A stretch of 64,000 nt of DNA. Origin: Harmonia axyridis (taxonomy: Eukaryota; Arthropoda; Insecta; Coleoptera; Coccinellidae). Both the position numbers and the translations under genes were made by a program. Position 1 is the first letter of the stretch, and each line of letters begins with the position of its first letter. This document shows positions 59,712 to 64,000 of the stretch, piece after piece. The notes under the pieces were generated by a model. The model saw only the letters and a program-made list of their open reading frames with translations. It was not told the DNA's origin and did not search any database. The stretch is from contig NC_059505.1 of NCBI RefSeq assembly GCF_914767665.1, positions 42,157,506 through 42,221,505 on the forward strand. Reading direction: 5' to 3'.

Positions 59712-60544
59712 ATTCAATTTATAAGTTCATAAAATTCAATATAGATATAAGAATAAAACATTTCCTTAAAAATTCAAAATTTTCCTCTATTTATAATTAT
59801 TCAATTATTGAGAGATTTGTATTTTGTAATACAAGTTTATGACCTTTCCCGTTGGGTCATAGATAATGTTTTCTTTTTAATACAAACTTCTGAGGAATTG
59901 AAAATTCAAAAATAATTCAATTTATTGTGAGTCTGCTAAAAGCGCCAAAAGAAAAATTGAGAAATATTTTAAAAAATAATAAAGTAATGTTATCGTAGAA
60001 TGTTATCACTAAGTTGTCATCACAATCATTGAAATTATCAATGTGCCATGAAATTTGATATACTCTTCATATTTTGCAATGAAAAAATTAAATAACAAAA
60101 CTTTTAAAATGAATTTCATGGTATTATCACAGACTAATAATCTGTGGTATTATTTTCGTTTTACGATTATTTTTTCAATATCCTGTCTTAATGATGCAGC
60201 AAAGGACTTAAGGAGGAATATTATTGTTTTTCCATAAATAATCCATCTTCAATTTCAATTTTCGAAAGTTCTAAGTCAATATAACCAAAAGTTAATATCG
60301 AATTCAACATTCCATGAATAAAGTGCCTATGCACTTTTTTTTTAAAACGAACAAGCTTATTCCTTGAAAACTTAACCTTTCCATACCTAGTTTAGGTAGA
60401 AGGTAGAACGGAAAGAAAAACTTATCAGTTATAATACCCCTATCAGCAATTCTAATGATGTGGAACATATAAACTGCACTCGATTGCAAATTGCTTCTGA
60501 AAAGCATAAGCTGAATCGACAATTGTGTCGATTCAAGGAACAAA
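59712..60544. other. divergent intergenic region
   Basis: AT-rich, no gene recognised. It must hold the promoters of the CLCC1-like gene (-) and the DUF3105 gene (+). Confidence 0.45.
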
Positions 60545-61762
60545 ATGTTTTTTTTTACTTCAATTATTGCTTTTACTGTCTTTGGAACCCTAACAGTTTC
60601 GAGTGTTCTCGGTAATATATCTAACTAAATATTCATGTCTTTATGAATTAACAATCTTGAATGCTATCCTAGATTTTTTCAATTTTTGTTTATATTGTTA
60701 CCTTAACCTTCACACTATTTTAGAACCTGAATGGAAAGGCAAAGTATTTCCTGATCCCAATCCAATCGAAGGAAATTCGATTGATGGAAAATACGAGAAA
60801 GATCATCATGGAAGAATTCCAATGGGTGTGAAGAATGCTAAATGCGACTGGGGTCAGGTAATATAATATTTCATATTGTAACAGAGATATTTTCAAAGGA
60901 ATATAAAAATATATTTGAATTAATAAATGAATTTCCGCCTCAACAACTCGTATTAATGGCGTTTAATTTCAAGGACCCAGAAGGATTTGATGGAGATTTA
61001 GGGCCCCAAAGCTATACATGTCTAAATGATAGATCGCTTTACCTTCCTAATCCAAAAATGTTTCCAATTTTGAAGAAGGACCACATTCCAAAAGCATTCG
61101 TGGTGAGTACCAATAAAAATATTGAATACGAACATCATCTCTATTATTCTCATGGAAAAATAACTATTATTAATAAAATAATATTTTTTTGTAGCCATGG
61201 CATCGATGCATGAACGAATCTATAATATATAATCAGATTATTCCTACTTTGTAAGTACATCTGATTATAATTTTTGCTTACCTTTGATTTCTGTTTTAAC
61301 TTTTAGTGGAGATCATAGACCACTTTGGCCTAAATATGGAGAATATTCATTTTTACCTAAGCAAAGGTGGGTCCACAGTTTAGAACATGGGTCTATTGTA
61401 ATGCTGTATCATCCATGCGCAGATCACAACGAAGTGAATGTTCTAAAAACGATACTCAAAAGATGTTTGTACCAGTACGTTATAACAGCATTGAACGAGT
61501 TGGAACCAGAACATGTAAGTTACTTTTTTTTATAAAGAAGATTTTCAAGATTTGAATATTCTAGCCCTTGGTTTTGGTAGCTTGGGGTGTCCGTTTGGAA
61601 ATATCCAAGGTAGAACCTGATATTGTACTTGATTTTATTCGACGTCATGCCTTCAAGGCTCCAGAAAAAGTGAATAGAGATGGTCAGTACGAAGAAAATT
61701 TGATAGAAGCTGCTTCTACTGATCTTCAAGGAAAGGAAGATAATATTTGTCCAGGTTATTGA
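60545..61762 (+). CDS. DUF3105 / TP53I13-like secreted protein
   Basis: Six exons in consistent phase: 60545-60611, 60724-60857, 60974-61102, 61195-61250, 61307-61514, 61565-61762. The N-terminus is a signal peptide (MFFFTSIIAFTVFGTLTVSS). The core carries the DUF3105 signature: HRPLWPKYGEYSFLPKQRW, VHSLEHGSIVMLYHPCAD, and later VLVAWGVRLEISKVEP with FIRRHAFKAPE. Cysteines and histidines are spaced as in animal homologues of tumour protein p53-inducible protein 13. Molecular function is unknown. There is no transmembrane segment after the signal, so it is probably secreted or luminal, unlike vertebrate TP53I13, which has a C-terminal membrane span. It converges on enolase. Confidence 0.82.
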
Positions 61763-62395
61763 AAAATATATTTGTTATAACTTGCAGACTGAAATAATTC
61801 AACGATATTCTACATATTTGCTTAATTCTATTTAAATTTGTATTTATGTTAATTTGATTAAACGAAATATATGCGAGATGTTGGTTTTGATTTTTTATGT
61901 TATATTATGGTGGATGCGAAGATAGGACTTTCTAAGAATTTTGAGATTGGTTGAATTTGTCAGTATTTATCAAACAAACAGCAAGAATTAAGTTTCTATT
62001 ATTCTATTCCTTTCATTTAAAATGCAGAACTTATTTGAGGGTTCATAGTTTCATAAAAATGATAAAAAAAATTTTTAAACTTTGGATCACACTGGGAAAC
62101 ATGATTGTATAAAAAATAAATAAAACAATAATCACAGAGAAATAACTTTATTTCCAAAATAACGTGGCATTAAATAAATTAAAATGAGGATTTAAAAATA
62201 TTAAATTTATTGTATACAACTCATTATATTTTACCAATTCCAAATAAAAACTCTTCTTGTTCATTTGTCATGCAAAATTTGGGTACAATTCCTTATTTGC
62301 CACCACATCTACACTCGACCGCTCTGAAAAAGATCAAAAGTACGGTTAGAAACTGAGTGGAATCTAAAAATATAACCGATAGGAGGAAAAGGTTA
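61763..62395. other. convergent 3' flanks
   Basis: AT-rich; AATAAA signals for both neighbours (for example near 62115, and on the reverse strand towards enolase). No other feature. Confidence 0.5.
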
Positions 62396-63681
62396 TTACT
62401 GGGGTTTCCTGAAGTTCTTTCCGGCAAACTTCGCGCCAGCTCCCAATTCTTCTTCGATACGCAGTATCTGGTTGTATTTGGCCAACCTCTCCGATCTGCA
62501 AGGGGCACCTGTTTTGATCTGTCCAGTAGAAAGTCCCACAACCATATCGGCAATGAAGGTGTCTTCAGTCTCTCCGGATCTGTGAGAAACCATGGTGCCC
62601 CATCCGTTCCTCTTGGCCAGAAGGTGAGCGTTTATTGACTCGGTAACTGTACCGATCTGGTTCACCTTCAACAACAAGCAATTGCAGGCTTTCTTCTCGA
62701 TGGCGGTTTGGATCCTGGTTGGATTGGTGACAGTCAAGTCGTCGCCGACGATTTGGATGTTGGTGCCAGCGGTCAAAGCGGCCCAGGCTTCCCAATGGTC
62801 CTGGTCGAAGGGATCTTCGATACTTATTACTGGGAAATCCTTGATGAAGTCTTTGTACATGTCGGTCAGCTTCTCGTAGGGCACCCAGTCGTTCTTGTTG
62901 GAGTTGGGGTTCTTGAAGTCCAAATCGTAGAGCCCTAGGGAAAAAAAACAAGAATTACGGATTTGCCATAAGTGTCACTCATGTAACAATTCTACAACCA
63001 GAGAAACCGAAAGAACTTTGTGCTTCATCAGTAGCATCAATTATAGGTCGTAAATATTGTTGGTTTTAGCTTAGTTGAAGCTATGAATGGAGCCCTTACT
63101 CAAATGCTTTGTTCAATATTCTCAGAAATAATTGAATATTACAAAACACATTGAAGCTAAATTGAAAAATGGAGCAATGTAACCAAACAAAATTAAAGTT
63201 AGCGTTAAAACTGAAAGTATAGAGTACGATTTCGCAAACTCTCTCACAAAAAGATTTTTTTTTAAATAACAATTAGAGTTTTGCCATAAGTGTCACTAAT
63301 GTAACCAATTTACAACCAAAGATACCAAATAAAGCTTACACCTAAAAAGTATTGCTGATTTTAGCATATAGGGATTTAACACAATGCGAATATTATTTAA
63401 AACTTATTCAACTCACCATCCTTGAAGAATTCGGAGGCGGCGATATCCATACCGATCTCCACTTTTCCGGTGTAACCAGCCTTGGCGATGGCGTCGTTCA
63501 GAAGGTTCAAAGCTTCCTTGTTGTTCTGGATGTTGGGTGCGAAACCACCTTCATCTCCTACGGACGTGGCGTCCTGACCGTATTTTTCCTTTATTACCTT
63601 GGACAGGTGATGGTACACCTCCGAACCCATCTTCATGGCTTCGGTGAAGTTTGAGGCACCGGTGGGAAGCAACATGAATTC
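62396..63681 (-). CDS. Eno: enolase, 3' part (5' exons outside the window)
   Basis: Glycolytic 2-phosphoglycerate dehydratase, cytosolic homodimer with Mg2+. Two exons are visible: 63681-63417 and 62934-62396. They join in phase at FFKDG/LYDLDF and are preceded by an acceptor, so more exons lie to the right. Active-site parts seen: SVGDEGGFAPN (general base Glu), EIGMDIAASEF (metal Asp), ISIEDPFDQDHW (metal Glu), VGDDLTVTNP (metal Asp), LLLKVNQIGTVTESI (catalytic Lys), SHRSGETEDTFIADMVVG. The C-terminus is FAGKNFRKPQ followed by TAA. GC content is far above the flanks, as expected for a highly expressed gene. Nothing suggests damage. Confidence 0.96.
62962..63332. repeat. direct duplication inside an enolase intron
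   Basis: TTTGCCATAAGTGTCACT followed by ATGTAAC...ACAACCA and AGA-ACC occurs at 62962-63015 and again at 63280-63332, about 318 bp apart, in the intron between the two visible enolase exons. This is either a partial intron duplication or two copies of a short element. Confidence 0.75.
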
Positions 63682-64000
63682 CTGCGGAGTGGGACATAGT
63701 GTATATGGAAATTTTCATAATTCTTAAAGTTACCAGGTATTACCGCTACTTTAAAGTGACTTTTTGAATCTCGGAAATAAATTTAAATTATAGAAGATTG
63801 TTGTTTCGAAGGTAAAGAGAGCTTTGCAATCACTTTTCGGATAAAATTTATTTTTGGTCCTCAAAAAATGTATTCAAAACACTTTCGAACACTTATGACT
63901 TCATGTCTGTCAGTCTGTGTGTCCGCAAATCCTTGTAGCAGCCCCAACTTCTACAATTCTCAACCGATTTTGACGGAATTTGTTATCATTGAGTTTCAAA
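63682..64000. other. enolase intron, no feature seen
   Basis: Begins at the acceptor of the 63681 exon (reverse strand CCACTCCGCAG) and continues past the window end. No coding exon is recognised. The segment 63890-63970 (TTCATGTCTGTCAGTCTGTG then CAACCGATTTTGACGGAATT) resembles dispersed insect repeats but is not assigned. Confidence 0.5.

Noticed and set aside
62357..62951. Long frames on the + strand and a second - strand frame at enolase
   Set aside because: GC-rich, codon-biased enolase exons produce long alternative frames; only the enolase frame shows family motifs.
1..64000. tRNA, rRNA or CRISPR features
   Set aside because: No cloverleaf-like sequence with the conserved arms, no rRNA stretch and no spacer-repeat array was recognised; a tRNA/RNA covariance search would be needed to exclude small RNAs fully.

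Overview
This is AT-rich eukaryotic DNA from an insect. The signs are compact spliced genes with many introns of about 50-70 bp, animal-type housekeeping genes, a secreted DUF1091-type protein (a family expanded in insects), TCT/TOP initiators on ribosomal protein genes, and dense Tc1/mariner, hAT and foldback/MITE debris. A beetle is my best guess, but the sequence does not prove it.

Layout. From 1 to about 13.9 kb there is no convincing host gene. The region holds foldback elements, mariner relics, a CT-rich microsatellite, several copies of a ~565 bp MITE (called MITE-A here) and a THAP-domain transposon relic. From 13.99 to 19.60 kb lies a secreted lipase/phospholipase A1-like gene (+) whose first intron has collected nested repeats. 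Its 3' end converges on checkpoint kinase Chk1 (-, 19.80-22.37). Next come a DAPIT-like ATP synthase subunit (-, 22.91-23.20) and RpL18A (+, 23.42-24.18), which are divergent and about 0.2 kb apart. An unrecognised tyrosine-rich protein gene (-, 24.85-29.0 or beyond) follows, then gene-poor DNA with a hAT relic (29-34.5). TMEM115 (+, 34.58-35.83) converges on intronless RpL19 (-, 36.53-37.11). A small secreted DUF1091-like gene (+, 38.07-38.82) lies just upstream of a very large GCN1 gene (+, 39.10-56.74, about 34 coding exons). The window closes with a CLCC1-like ER membrane protein (-, 58.20-59.71), a DUF3105/TP53I13-like secreted protein (+, 60.55-61.76) and the 3' part of enolase (-, 62.40 to beyond 63.68).

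Functional themes. The neighbours do not form one pathway. Translation is well represented: RpL18A, RpL19 and GCN1, the ribosome-collision/amino-acid-starvation sensor that activates GCN2. Chk1 is the DNA-damage checkpoint kinase, DAPIT belongs to mitochondrial ATP synthase, TMEM115 to the Golgi, CLCC1 to the ER, and enolase to glycolysis.

Most of what is unusual is transposon archaeology: two mariner copies that lost their DNA-binding region through different deletions, a MITE split by a 1.9 kb insertion inside a GCN1 intron, a 1.3 kb palindrome in another GCN1 intron, and a THAP element whose terminal repeats contain a TGACGTCA site. I found no clear undescribed system. The tyrosine-rich gene is the least explained protein-coding locus. 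All exon boundaries were read by hand from splice signals, reading-phase consistency and family resemblance.
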